From an uncultured Verrucomicrobiales bacterium (GTDB taxonomy: Bacteria > Verrucomicrobiota > Verrucomicrobiia > Verrucomicrobiales > DEV007), in the NCBI GenBank assembly GCA_913058215.1, contig CAJXQE010000027.1, forward strand, positions 1 through 36,532: a stretch of 36,532 nucleotides of DNA. Reading direction: 5' to 3'. The number at the start of each line of letters is the position of its first letter. The stretch's first letter is position 1. This document shows positions 16,245 through 24,388 of the stretch, piece after piece. The position numbers were made by a program, and so were the translations under genes. The notes beneath the pieces were generated by a model that did not search any database, was not told the origin of the DNA, and worked only from the letters and a program-made list of their open reading frames with translations.

Positions 16245-18490
16245 TCGGACTCAAATTGGTATTTGATGCTTAGTTCGCTTGCCTTCTCCAATGGTACGAT
16301 GAGCTCAGTGCCTTTCCTGACGTTTCCTTTTCTGGACAGTTCGATCTTAAGACCGTGCGGAAATTTAAAGCTGTTTCCTTCGGTTTGGTGAGCTTGCAAT
16401 TGCTCGTCGTTCGCAATTCGGAAATAAGTATTCTGAGGCATGGGTTCTGCAAATGTCAGCTTCCGCGTGAGTTGGCCCGGTGAGTCGACAAAATAGTCTC
16501 TTACTTCAATGCCCGCGTAAGTGTATCGAAATTCGGGTCTTTGTTTGGTATCCAGCGAGTATCCAAGAAACTGAAAGCCCTCGGCCTTTTCTCCCTCTTC
16601 AAGAGTTGGCCAGGGGGTGTCTTCAGATGGTAGTTGGGCAAAGGCGGGGCCGGTCGGAAAGCGAACCACCTCTCTCGTGTTTTCATTCACGTTGCCAGAT
16701 CCCTGGGAGCGCCATACGCCTGACATTTCGCCGAACTCGCCTTTCCAGATGGAGCCGAGTCTCAATTGGCCTGCATCAAAGGACAGATTAATCTTCGCAG
16801 GGTAGCCCACTCCGATTCCGCGTTTACCAATGCCGCGATACTGGCGTCGCAACATGACAGCTTCACCATTGGATGAAGAGTAATAAAGTGGTTTTCGACG
16901 TATGCCCGAGGGAGTTCTCCCTTCCTTTCCCCGGGAGAGATACTGCCAGATCGCGTCGATTTGTTTACCGGTGTTGCCATCAAGAATTTCAGGCCTCGTC
17001 GGCTTTCCGCCCGGCCAGAAGCCCGGCATGATCGTAGTCGGATGAAATTGCTGAGGGTTCCGCATGTAATGATGGAACCAGTTTTCCTGGAGGCGCTGCG
17101 TCATCGAAGTGAGTTCAACGCCGTTCAAGGTGGTGGCGCTTTCCCCTTTGTAGGTATGACAGGCGACACAGCTGAGGTTTTTGTCGCCGGCGAGTTGTTG
17201 TCCTGTTTCTCTGGCAAGCTTTGCGTCCTTTACTCTTTCGAATTCCAAGGGAGGCAAGCTGTCGGTTTCTGCAAACTGAGAGGGGAGCTTCTCGATATTC
17301 TTGATTCCGAATTTCGGCATGCGGGTGTTCATGTAGGGTCGGACAGAGGTGCCGCCAGTGATAACTTTTTGGAGCCATTCCTGTTTGAGTTTTGCACCGA
17401 CTCCCTTGAGGGAAGGGGGAATGCGGGCCTGTTCGCCGAGGTTCAGGTTGCTCGTGGTGAAATACTCGTCACGCTCTGCGGACGGGCCCCCGTTCTCACC
17501 GCGTTGATGACAAGCTGTGCAGTTGAGGCGTGCCATTGTTAGGAGGATCCTTTGGCTTGAGTCGATTTCCTGAGCTTCGGCTTTCAGAGCAGCCGAGATC
17601 TGCTTCTTCTGAAGGGGTGAAAGAGAATATTCCGCTGAAGTGCAGGATTTGGAGTGATCCAGTTTATCAAATGCCCGGCCATAGTCCGCTTGTGCCTCCG
17701 AGGGTTGATGACATTGCATGCAGCCCATTTTTTTGAACAAGACCTCTCCCTCTGAGGCCCGATCAAAAATTCGGGTCTCTGGACTCTTCAGATCCTGTTC
17801 GCGCAGGAGATAGTTTGCGATGTCGAGCGCTTCCCAGTGAGAGAGTTGCATGTCCGGCATTCTCCCGGAAGGGCGGGACTCGAGTGGGTCTTTGAGAAAC
17901 ACAGTGAGACTTTCCAGACTGTATTTGGTTTCGATGCCCTGAAGTGGTGGGGAATCGGCCAGGTCTTTCTTCTCCGGAGAATGGCAGGCGACACATCCGA
18001 CGCGGTGAAAAAGTTCACGTCCATTCTCGACTCTTTCCGGCTCGATGGGTTGAAGAGAAAAGGTGATGGCCGAATTTTTTAACAGGTAGTCAGAGATCGC
18101 GCCGGCAGCATCAGTCCGCTCTTTTTCATTCATGTGACTCATCAAATCCGGCATGCTTGTGCCGGGCTTTGTCGTGTGGGGAGCAGCAATGAATTTCTCC
18201 AAGTAGTCCGGGTGAATGCGCCCACCGACCTGATCGAGGACGGGCCCGCCTTTTGCCTCGATGTGTCCCTGATGACATGTGGTGCAACTCAGCTCGCTGA
18301 GAAGAACTCGACCGGCGAACGCCAAATCGTTCTCATTTGAAGCGGAGAGACCCGATACGACCGGGTTAGCCAGCGAGAGAGAAAAAGGCAGAGCGAGAAG
18401 GGCGAAGGCGATTCCCTGCGGAATCAGTGACGTAAGCCTGTTCAATCGACAAGGATACCCTGTTGAATCGGATTGGAGTTTTGCGATCAT
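16241..18490 (-). CDS. Exported pentaheme c-type cytochrome with C-terminal beta domain
   Basis: A 749-residue secreted cytochrome. I prefer the ATG at 18490, which overlaps the preceding sulfatase stop as ATGA; an upstream ATG at 18532 would overlap by 46 bp. A hydrophobic export segment spans about 21-42. Five heme sites are seen: C69-C72-H73, C166-C169-H170, C257-C260-H261, C324-C327-H328 and C441-C444-H445. Met-Pro motifs that may supply axial Met (SMPD, RMPD, RMPK, IMPG) follow several of them. After about 530 a heme-free domain begins (YRGIGKRGIGVGYPAKINLSF), of the DUF6797-like kind found with PVC sugar dehydrogenases. Coupled to the propeller gene downstream, it most likely accepts electrons from sugar oxidation and passes them towards the respiratory chain (inference). 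Confidence 0.9.
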   Translation of the reverse strand: MIAKLQSDSTGYPCRLNRLTSLIPQGIAFALLALPFSLSLANPVVSGLSASNENDLAFAGRVLLSELSCTTCHQGHIEAKGGPVLDQVGGRIHPDYLEKFIAAPHTTKPGTSMPDLMSHMNEKERTDAAGAISDYLLKNSAITFSLQPIEPERVENGRELFHRVGCVACHSPEKKDLADSPPLQGIETKYSLESLTVFLKDPLESRPSGRMPDMQLSHWEALDIANYLLREQDLKSPETRIFDRASEGEVLFKKMGCMQCHQPSEAQADYGRAFDKLDHSKSCTSAEYSLSPLQKKQISAALKAEAQEIDSSQRILLTMARLNCTACHQRGENGGPSAERDEYFTTSNLNLGEQARIPPSLKGVGAKLKQEWLQKVITGGTSVRPYMNTRMPKFGIKNIEKLPSQFAETDSLPPLEFERVKDAKLARETGQQLAGDKNLSCVACHTYKGESATTLNGVELTSMTQRLQENWFHHYMRNPQQFHPTTIMPGFWPGGKPTRPEILDGNTGKQIDAIWQYLSRGKEGRTPSGIRRKPLYYSSSNGEAVMLRRQYRGIGKRGIGVGYPAKINLSFDAGQLRLGSIWKGEFGEMSGVWRSQGSGNVNENTREVVRFPTGPAFAQLPSEDTPWPTLEEGEKAEGFQFLGYSLDTKQRPEFRYTYAGIEVRDYFVDSPGQLTRKLTFAEPMPQNTYFRIANDEQLQAHQTEGNSFKFPHGLKIELSRKGNVRKGTELIVPLEKASELSIKYQFESE

Positions 18491-19854
18491 TCGACTCGGC
18501 TTGGCATTTGGGCGCCGGATTCCTTCAGCCATTGGTTAAGCTCTTTTCGCAAGGCTTGCGCCCTCGCCGGATCGGACTCAGCAAGATTTTTCTTTTCACC
18601 GAGGTCGTCCTTCAGGTTGTAGAGTTCGAGACTGTTGTCGTCATAGTTTCGGATCAATTTGAACTCGCCTTTTCGGATGGCTCCGGCCAGTCGGTTTCTT
18701 TTATGGAAGGCATAGTTCGGGTAATGGAAGAAAAGAGATTCTCTCTTCAGTTCGCCTGTTCCGGTGAAAAGAGGGACAAGACTTTCCCCGTCGAGAGGAG
18801 TACCCGGAACTGGTTTGAGTTTTGCGACTTCCAGAAGAGTGGGGAAGACATCGGTGCTGATGATAGTTGCCTCACTCCGGCTGCCTGCTTCAATTTTTCC
18901 CGGCCAGCGAATCACCCAGGGCACCCGGATTCCCCCTTCGTAGAGATGCCCTTTGTTGGCACGGAGTGGTCCATTGGTAAACAGCGATCCATTGTCAGAA
19001 GTGAAGATGACGAGGGTGTTTTCTTCGAGGCCAAGAGTGTCCAGCTCTTTGAGCACCCGACCGATGGATCTATCCATCCCTTCGATCATTGCGGCGTAAG
19101 CAGGATTCTTCACCTTGCGGTCAGTATACTTTTTGATGAGATCTTCCGGAGCTTCAATCGGGTAGTGGACGGAGTAGTTCCATAAGGTGAGAAAGAAGGG
19201 CCCCTTTTTATTTTCTCTGAGAAAAGCGATACATTCATCGGCCATTCGGGTTGGCAGGTATTCCCCCTTCTTTCGCGATTCCAAAGCAGGGATTCGATAG
19301 GGATCGAAGTAGCTGGGCGGGCCGCCTCGATCACAGCCTCCAATATTCAAGTCATACCCCTGGAACTCCGGGCGCAGGAGAGGTTCCCGGGCGTTTCCCT
19401 CTTCGTCATTTCCTTTGCGGTGGGAAAGGTGCCATTTCCCGACGAATCCGGTTTTGTAATGGGCTTCGTCTCTCAGTCGTTCAGCAATCGTCGTTGCGTC
19501 CAGAGGAAGGAAAGTCAGCTTTTTTGCACCGGCGAATTTTTGTCCCTCCGGGACCATCCCATCTTTGTGGCCGGGGGCATGATTGGTTATCCCAAGACGT
19601 GCCGGTGACATGCCTGTCATCATCGCTGCCCGGGTCGGGGTGCAGACTGAGGCCGCTGCGTAGCCTTGCGGGAACAGCATTCCTTCGCGTGCAAACTGAT
19701 CAAGGTTCGGAGTTTCGAGATCTTCGTTTCCCTGGAAGTGGGTGTCCCACCATCCGAGATCGTCGGCCATGATGAGGACGATGTTGGGCGGTGCTGCAGA
19801 GGCAGAAAGAAGGGGGGCGAGAAGTATCGCGAAGATCGAAAGGAACTGCTTCAT
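18487..19854 (-). CDS. Exported sulfatase (S1 family, CTPTR type)
   Basis: A 455-residue sulfatase, compact for the family. The signal peptide covers 1-20 (ends ASAAPP). Asp31-Asp32 in MADDLGWWD bind metal. Cys71 in CTPTR is the formylglycine precursor. GKWHLS is intact, as are HYPIE and FTSDNGSLFTNGP. The start is 3 bp after the acetylesterase stop, and its own stop overlaps the cytochrome start, so it is translated within the operon. Together with the acetylesterase it would remove substituents early in breakdown. Substrate unknown. Confidence 0.95.
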   Translation of the reverse strand: MKQFLSIFAILLAPLLSASAAPPNIVLIMADDLGWWDTHFQGNEDLETPNLDQFAREGMLFPQGYAAASVCTPTRAAMMTGMSPARLGITNHAPGHKDGMVPEGQKFAGAKKLTFLPLDATTIAERLRDEAHYKTGFVGKWHLSHRKGNDEEGNAREPLLRPEFQGYDLNIGGCDRGGPPSYFDPYRIPALESRKKGEYLPTRMADECIAFLRENKKGPFFLTLWNYSVHYPIEAPEDLIKKYTDRKVKNPAYAAMIEGMDRSIGRVLKELDTLGLEENTLVIFTSDNGSLFTNGPLRANKGHLYEGGIRVPWVIRWPGKIEAGSRSEATIISTDVFPTLLEVAKLKPVPGTPLDGESLVPLFTGTGELKRESLFFHYPNYAFHKRNRLAGAIRKGEFKLIRNYDDNSLELYNLKDDLGEKKNLAESDPARAQALRKELNQWLKESGAQMPSRVE

Positions 19855-19857
19855 GAA

Positions 19858-21798
19858 TCAATTCTGAGGCTCTTGGTTTCTCTTGGCCAGTTCCTTCTCG
19901 AAATCGGAGCGATCCTTTTTATATTTTCCCTCACTCTCCTTAATGAGATCCTTCGCCTCCTTCAATCGCCGTTCTGTGTCGTCGAGGCGAAGCGCCCTTT
20001 TGATTGAATTTTGATTTTGACGTCGGGGAGCAGATTCGTTCCATATCTCTTTGTTAGGCACTTCCTCCATCTTCCAGTCATCGCTGCGTTGGGTGGCGAA
20101 TGGCAAATCGTCGTGATCAGACGTTTGAAGGTTTCCCATGGGATTGCGTCCCCAGGCGTATCGGAAGTGAACGGGCGCAGGGACATGAGCGCTTGTCAGA
20201 ACCAGGGTCTTTCGATCCGTCTGTGGGCGGTTGTTTTTATCCTTCCCTGTCTCGAGCCAGGTAGCATCGGCGGGTTGAAATCTTCGATCTTCACCTGCGA
20301 TCGCGAAGCCTTCGATCGGTCCGTCATTTACGGGGCGAACAGTGGTATCCATCTTGAGAGTAATCTGACCGTCCTCCACTTTCATTTCAGTGACGATTGG
20401 TGGCTTCCACTTGATGTCTTTCTCGAGGCCATATTGCGTAGCCAGGGCCCAACGGGAAATTCGCTCGCCGACAGTGAGTTTCAATTGAGGATGATACCAC
20501 GACCGACGTTTGTCGAAACTGCTCGCGAAACCGATGTTTTTGTCTCCGGCATTGTAGAAGTCGAGGAAGGTTTGGTATTGCGCTTCGCGGATATAGATCC
20601 CTTCGTTGAACATCATTTCGAGATAGTTCTCCCGGTTCTGCGGATCACCTGCGGTGCAAAGAGAAATGATTCCAAAGGGCATTTCCGGATCCTCAAATGC
20701 AGCGCGCCATGCGGTGATCATTTTTCCAAAAATCTGATGATACATCCGTGCGCCACTGGAACCTGAACCCAGAGCATTGTTGAAGCCCTGGTGAAAGATG
20801 GCTCCTTTAACTTTCATTCCTGCTATGGGTGCAATCATGCTCGCATAACAGTTGCCGGGCCGGTTGTGATCCATTGCCGGTCCGGGCCGATGTTCGATAG
20901 GGATTTTTCGATCAGCGGGGATTTCCCGTCCCTGTTGCTTCATGTTTTTGACCCAATTGTGATAGTTTTGAATTTGAGTTTCCAGGTCCTTGTCAGGGTC
21001 CCATTCGGCGACCTTGGTATCCCACTCGGATAGCAAGGTCTGGACTTCCTCAGTCTTGATTTCTTTAAGGACGGGAACGGGAGTCCAGGTTTCAATCGTT
21101 GTCCCACCACGCGACGCATCGATTACCCCGATGGGGACATTCGAGGCCATGTGAATGCGGCGGGCGAAGACATATCCGATCGCTGAAAGTTCGCGCACAA
21201 TTTCCGGAGAGCATTCGTCCCAATCGCCTTTTCTGAAGTGGCGTTTGGACCAGTCGCTCCATTCGTGGAGGCGTGGGAATCCCTTTTTCAAATCGGGACC
21301 GTTTTGAGCGGGAACCGTCAGAATCCGGATCTCAGGATAATTTGCCGATACGATTTCGAGGTCGCCATTTTCCACTTTCTCCAGCGGAAACTCCATGTTG
21401 CTCTGTCCACCGAGAACCCAAATGTCACCGACCAGAATGTTTTCGAGAGTGAGGGTCTTGTCCTTTCCCTGCACGCTCAGATTCTGTTGTTTCGAGTTGG
21501 CCGGAAGAGCATTGAGAGTTACTTTCCACTTCCGATCTCTATCGGTAGTCGCTGTGCCCGTCTGACCAGCGAAGGAAACGCTTACCTTTTCTCCTTCAGC
21601 GGCCCATCCCCAGATGTTTATCGGCTTGTCGCGTTGAAGCACCATGTTGCTTTGGAAAAGATTGTGGAGGCTTAACTCTTCGCCAATGGATGGGGCATCA
21701 ATCACGTGTTCCCGCGGCATCTGCTGAGCGAACAAATGCAGGTTCGCCGTGAGCAGGATAAGAATGATGAATCCGGATTTCGTGAGGTGCAGTTTCAT
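19858..21798 (-). CDS. Sialate O-acetylesterase family protein with charged C-terminal tail
   Basis: A 646-residue exported SASA-family esterase, which removes O-acetyl groups from sialic acid or other acetylated sugars. The ATG at 21798 gives the better signal peptide (MKLHLTKSGFIILILLTANL); 21816 is the alternative. An N-terminal beta domain (LFQSNMVLQRDKPINIWG) precedes the nucleophile block LGGQSNMEFPL with Ser133. A GVIDASRGGT block and a WYHPQ His near 435 complete the likely active site. The final 60 residues are highly charged and helical (RRLKEAKDLIKESEGKYKK), not part of the normal fold, and may form a coiled coil that tethers the enzyme. It is the second gene of the operon, after the DUF6288 gene. 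Whether the natural substrate is sialic acid or an acetylated algal glycan cannot be told. Confidence 0.9.
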   Translation of the reverse strand: MKLHLTKSGFIILILLTANLHLFAQQMPREHVIDAPSIGEELSLHNLFQSNMVLQRDKPINIWGWAAEGEKVSVSFAGQTGTATTDRDRKWKVTLNALPANSKQQNLSVQGKDKTLTLENILVGDIWVLGGQSNMEFPLEKVENGDLEIVSANYPEIRILTVPAQNGPDLKKGFPRLHEWSDWSKRHFRKGDWDECSPEIVRELSAIGYVFARRIHMASNVPIGVIDASRGGTTIETWTPVPVLKEIKTEEVQTLLSEWDTKVAEWDPDKDLETQIQNYHNWVKNMKQQGREIPADRKIPIEHRPGPAMDHNRPGNCYASMIAPIAGMKVKGAIFHQGFNNALGSGSSGARMYHQIFGKMITAWRAAFEDPEMPFGIISLCTAGDPQNRENYLEMMFNEGIYIREAQYQTFLDFYNAGDKNIGFASSFDKRRSWYHPQLKLTVGERISRWALATQYGLEKDIKWKPPIVTEMKVEDGQITLKMDTTVRPVNDGPIEGFAIAGEDRRFQPADATWLETGKDKNNRPQTDRKTLVLTSAHVPAPVHFRYAWGRNPMGNLQTSDHDDLPFATQRSDDWKMEEVPNKEIWNESAPRRQNQNSIKRALRLDDTERRLKEAKDLIKESEGKYKKDRSDFEKELAKRNQEPQN

Positions 21799-21845
21799 GG
21801 TGATTGGGTTTGGCACTGAAAGGGCAATTGGACAATTATTTGTTT

Positions 21846-24275
21846 TTACAAGCTCAGTTGAATCAATTCAGGTCTGTCTGTTGATGCTTCAATTCTGGAG
21901 ATGGTTTCCCGGACGATTCTGGCTTTGTCGCGGCTCAATTTTGGAGGGAAATCTTTCTCTTTATTTTCGAAGTAGTCAGCTGCTTCCTTTAGTTGAGGAA
22001 TGGCGCGTTGCCCGTGGGCACCATATTCTTCCAGCATATCCATGATCTGAATGATCCGTTTCTGGCTGCCGTGCTTCTTCTGATCGCGGGCATAATCGGC
22101 GAGCAATTCAATGCCTTCGCTGACTTTGTGTTTGGTGAAAAGCTCCAGCCCACTGGTTCGAATTCCGTCTGCAAACATGATACCGCTCGGAGCCGGTTCC
22201 ACAATTGCCTGATGGATTGCCGGTAGGAGAGGTTGGATTTCTTGAAAGTTGAGGTTCCGGTAGACTGAGGCGATGCTGCTGCGGGCCCGACCATCTTCAT
22301 TAGTGAGTCCCGACCGAACTGCTTTCAATAACAAGGGGCGGTCGATGCCTTCGAGAGACTTACTGATTAGTCCGCCCCGTTGATTGAAGAGGGCGAAGGA
22401 GAGGTATCGCTGTTGCATGTTTCGAGGATCATTTTCGAGGTCTACCTCAGAGAGTCGTTCCAACATTTCGGGAACGGCAGACTTGGCTTCTTGCCCAATG
22501 CCGGCAAGGGCCTGACTGGCGAGAATTCGCAGCCAGAGATCTTCGGAATCAAATGCCTCTATCAGAGCGGGAACTGCGGCGGCACCGCGAGCGCCCTGCA
22601 TTTTAAGCGCCTGGCAGGCGCCGTAGCGAGTGTAGAGATCCGGGGCGCTCAGCAATTTTGTCAGTTGGCCACTCACATTGTCTTTGCTGCGCCCCAGGGC
22701 CAAACCTGCCCGCTCACGAACGGTTGGAGACCAGTTGGAAAGTTTATCGATCAATTGATCGGTGGAGAGTGCGTCGTAGTAGCTCTCTCTATCATTGTTA
22801 CTCCAACCACGACCATCCTCGATTAGACTCTTCGCGGTTTCGGCATCGATTTGTGGAAGGGCTGACTTTACTTGACCGGTTAGGTGAAGGTGGCCGCCGG
22901 GAATCGCGTAGGCGAGAAGCCAGGCCCCTGTGCAGTCCCAATTGTGGTAGCTGTCATTTTTGTGCGAGGGAGGTCCCTGATGAAGAAAAGTGCCGTCCCA
23001 CTGTCGGGCGAGGTCCAGGTACCAGCCGCCGAATTCTTTCATCCAGGCTCCTGAGGCATGCGGTCCTGATTGAGCGACAGCCGGCAGCGCCCAGATCATA
23101 TTGAAAAAGTTGCCTGTGTGACCTCCGTCCCGCTCGGGTCCGTGCGAGGCAACGCTCGTTCGTGAAAAATATTCGGCGGTGTCTGTCTCACCGAGGAGGC
23201 TAAAGAGTATCGCGGCCATTCCGTTTTTGCCGTTGTCGTCATGGGTTTGAATCCATGGCTGATGGTCACCGTAGGGAATGCTTCCTTTCCCTTCGTAAAA
23301 CCGGAGTAAGCGGGCGCTCTTTTTGATGGCTTCGGAAATCTCCGGATCGCTAATGCCTGCTTTGCGGGCCAGAACTAGCGAAATTGTCAGCGGAACGCCC
23401 GGTGCATTCATCATTCCGTATCCCATCAGTCGCCCGTCCGCTTGTGCGAAGCGGTGGCCCCACGAACCGACTTTGCTTTGTCCGCGTGCTGACTCAAGTG
23501 CCAGTCTTCTCAGACCGGGGAGGACGGACTCATCGCCTGTCGCCATGGAGTATTCAGCCAAAAGCATGATGACATAGGAGTAGTGCCAGGTCTTAAAGCC
23601 GTCGGTCGAATACTCCGCTGCCCATTGGGCTTCTTTCTTTACGATCGGAAGATACTCTTCGCGGCCACTTGCAAGGAGAGCGAGAGCATTCAGTGAGCGG
23701 GTGATCGAAATAGGATTGTAGGCAGGGGATTTAATTCGTTTCGCCAGCTCGGGGAGGCCCCTGTCGAGAATTTGCAGGGACTTCTCGCAATCCCAGGGAG
23801 TGGTTGCACTGTAGCTTCCCATCGGGCGAAGTTGAACGACGATGCTCTCCGTTTTTCCCTTTCGCCAACGCAGGAGTTTGAGCGCACCTTTGTTCTCCTC
23901 CTTTTCTGCTTCCGTTATCGCCTTGCCGAAAAGAACCCGCGGATCGCCATTGAAGGGAGCCTCACCGATTCCTAAGATCACGTCGCCTACCTCGAGAATG
24001 CCATCGGATGGAGAGTTTCTATCGACGTGCGTAATTCGGATTTGGCGGGCCTCGCTAGTTTCCATCCCCTTACTGTAAATCCAACCCCGCAAGCCTGTTG
24101 GTCCCAGTGTCCAGTCGTGAACGTAGCCGAGAGGGATATTCTCTCCCTTGGTGAAGTCGGGCAGCTCGGCACTTCCTTTGCCGCCTGCGGAGAAGACCGT
24201 GCCGGCCCCACCAGGGAGCCAGAGAGCGAAAGTTAATGCCAGGGTCGTTGTGAGGTGGCGACTTTTGGAGGTCAT
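21846..24275 (-). CDS. DUF6288 protein with PDZ and HEAT-repeat regions
   Basis: An 809-residue exported protein. The ATG at 24275 was chosen because it begins a normal signal peptide (MTSKSRHLTTTLALTFALWL, then FSAGG); the ATG at 24344 adds 23 residues that do not fit one. Residues about 40-150 contain a PDZ-like unit (ITHVDRNSPSDGILEVGDVI, LGIGEAPFNGDPRVLFGKAI). Residues about 155-470 form a helical toroid-like region rich in Trp, Tyr and His (YSTDGFKTWHYSYVIMLLAE, KNDSYHNWDCTGAWLLAYA), as in DUF6288. Residues about 510-660 look like HEAT repeats (KLLSAPDLYTRYGACQALKM, FDSEDLWLRILASQALAGIG). It is the first gene of the minus-strand operon. The function of DUF6288 is not known. A scaffold or polysaccharide-related terpenoid-cyclase-like fold is possible. 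Confidence 0.85.
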   Translation of the reverse strand: MTSKSRHLTTTLALTFALWLPGGAGTVFSAGGKGSAELPDFTKGENIPLGYVHDWTLGPTGLRGWIYSKGMETSEARQIRITHVDRNSPSDGILEVGDVILGIGEAPFNGDPRVLFGKAITEAEKEENKGALKLLRWRKGKTESIVVQLRPMGSYSATTPWDCEKSLQILDRGLPELAKRIKSPAYNPISITRSLNALALLASGREEYLPIVKKEAQWAAEYSTDGFKTWHYSYVIMLLAEYSMATGDESVLPGLRRLALESARGQSKVGSWGHRFAQADGRLMGYGMMNAPGVPLTISLVLARKAGISDPEISEAIKKSARLLRFYEGKGSIPYGDHQPWIQTHDDNGKNGMAAILFSLLGETDTAEYFSRTSVASHGPERDGGHTGNFFNMIWALPAVAQSGPHASGAWMKEFGGWYLDLARQWDGTFLHQGPPSHKNDSYHNWDCTGAWLLAYAIPGGHLHLTGQVKSALPQIDAETAKSLIEDGRGWSNNDRESYYDALSTDQLIDKLSNWSPTVRERAGLALGRSKDNVSGQLTKLLSAPDLYTRYGACQALKMQGARGAAAVPALIEAFDSEDLWLRILASQALAGIGQEAKSAVPEMLERLSEVDLENDPRNMQQRYLSFALFNQRGGLISKSLEGIDRPLLLKAVRSGLTNEDGRARSSIASVYRNLNFQEIQPLLPAIHQAIVEPAPSGIMFADGIRTSGLELFTKHKVSEGIELLADYARDQKKHGSQKRIIQIMDMLEEYGAHGQRAIPQLKEAADYFENKEKDFPPKLSRDKARIVRETISRIEASTDRPELIQLSL

Positions 24276-24388
24276 ATGCGGTCTCGTAGGTTTGCTGAAT
24301 TTTGTCGAAAATGCCGACTTGTAGAGAAGACAAAATCGTATCACAATGCATCAACGGAATTGCGAAAAAGACCAACGAATTTGAGTAA
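24276..24388. promoter_or_regulatory. Divergent promoter region with inverted-repeat operator candidate
   Basis: The 113 bp between the DUF6288 operon and the XylR-like regulator contain the inverted repeat ATTTTGTC (24299-24306) and GACAAAAT (24329-24336). The arms are perfect over 8 bp and their centres are 30 bp apart, close to three helical turns, which suits a dimeric AraC-type regulator. A weak plus-strand promoter could be TTGTAG (24319-24324), 17 bp, CACAAT (24342-24347), which overlaps the right arm. No strong minus-strand -35/-10 pair is visible, which fits an activator-dependent promoter. Operator role is inferred from position and symmetry. Confidence 0.55.

Larger units (their letters stand above)
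9552..24275 (-). other. Predicted nine-gene operon
   Basis: Nine minus-strand genes follow one another with minimal spacing: DUF6288, 47 bp, acetylesterase, 3 bp, sulfatase, ATGA overlap, cytochrome, ATGA overlap, dehydrogenase, 8 bp, sulfatase, 18 bp, M24 peptidase, 15 bp, DUF885, short overlap, SGNH hydrolase. There is no room for internal terminators. The only obvious promoter region is the divergent 24276-24388 gap shared with the XylR-like regulator. Single transcription unit status is an inference from spacing and strand. Confidence 0.75.

Noticed and set aside
18463..19185. 240-codon plus-strand ORF
   Set aside because: Opposite to a clear sulfatase with all catalytic motifs; no family pattern.
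20011..20766. 251-codon plus-strand ORF
   Set aside because: Antisense shadow of the acetylesterase gene; no family pattern.
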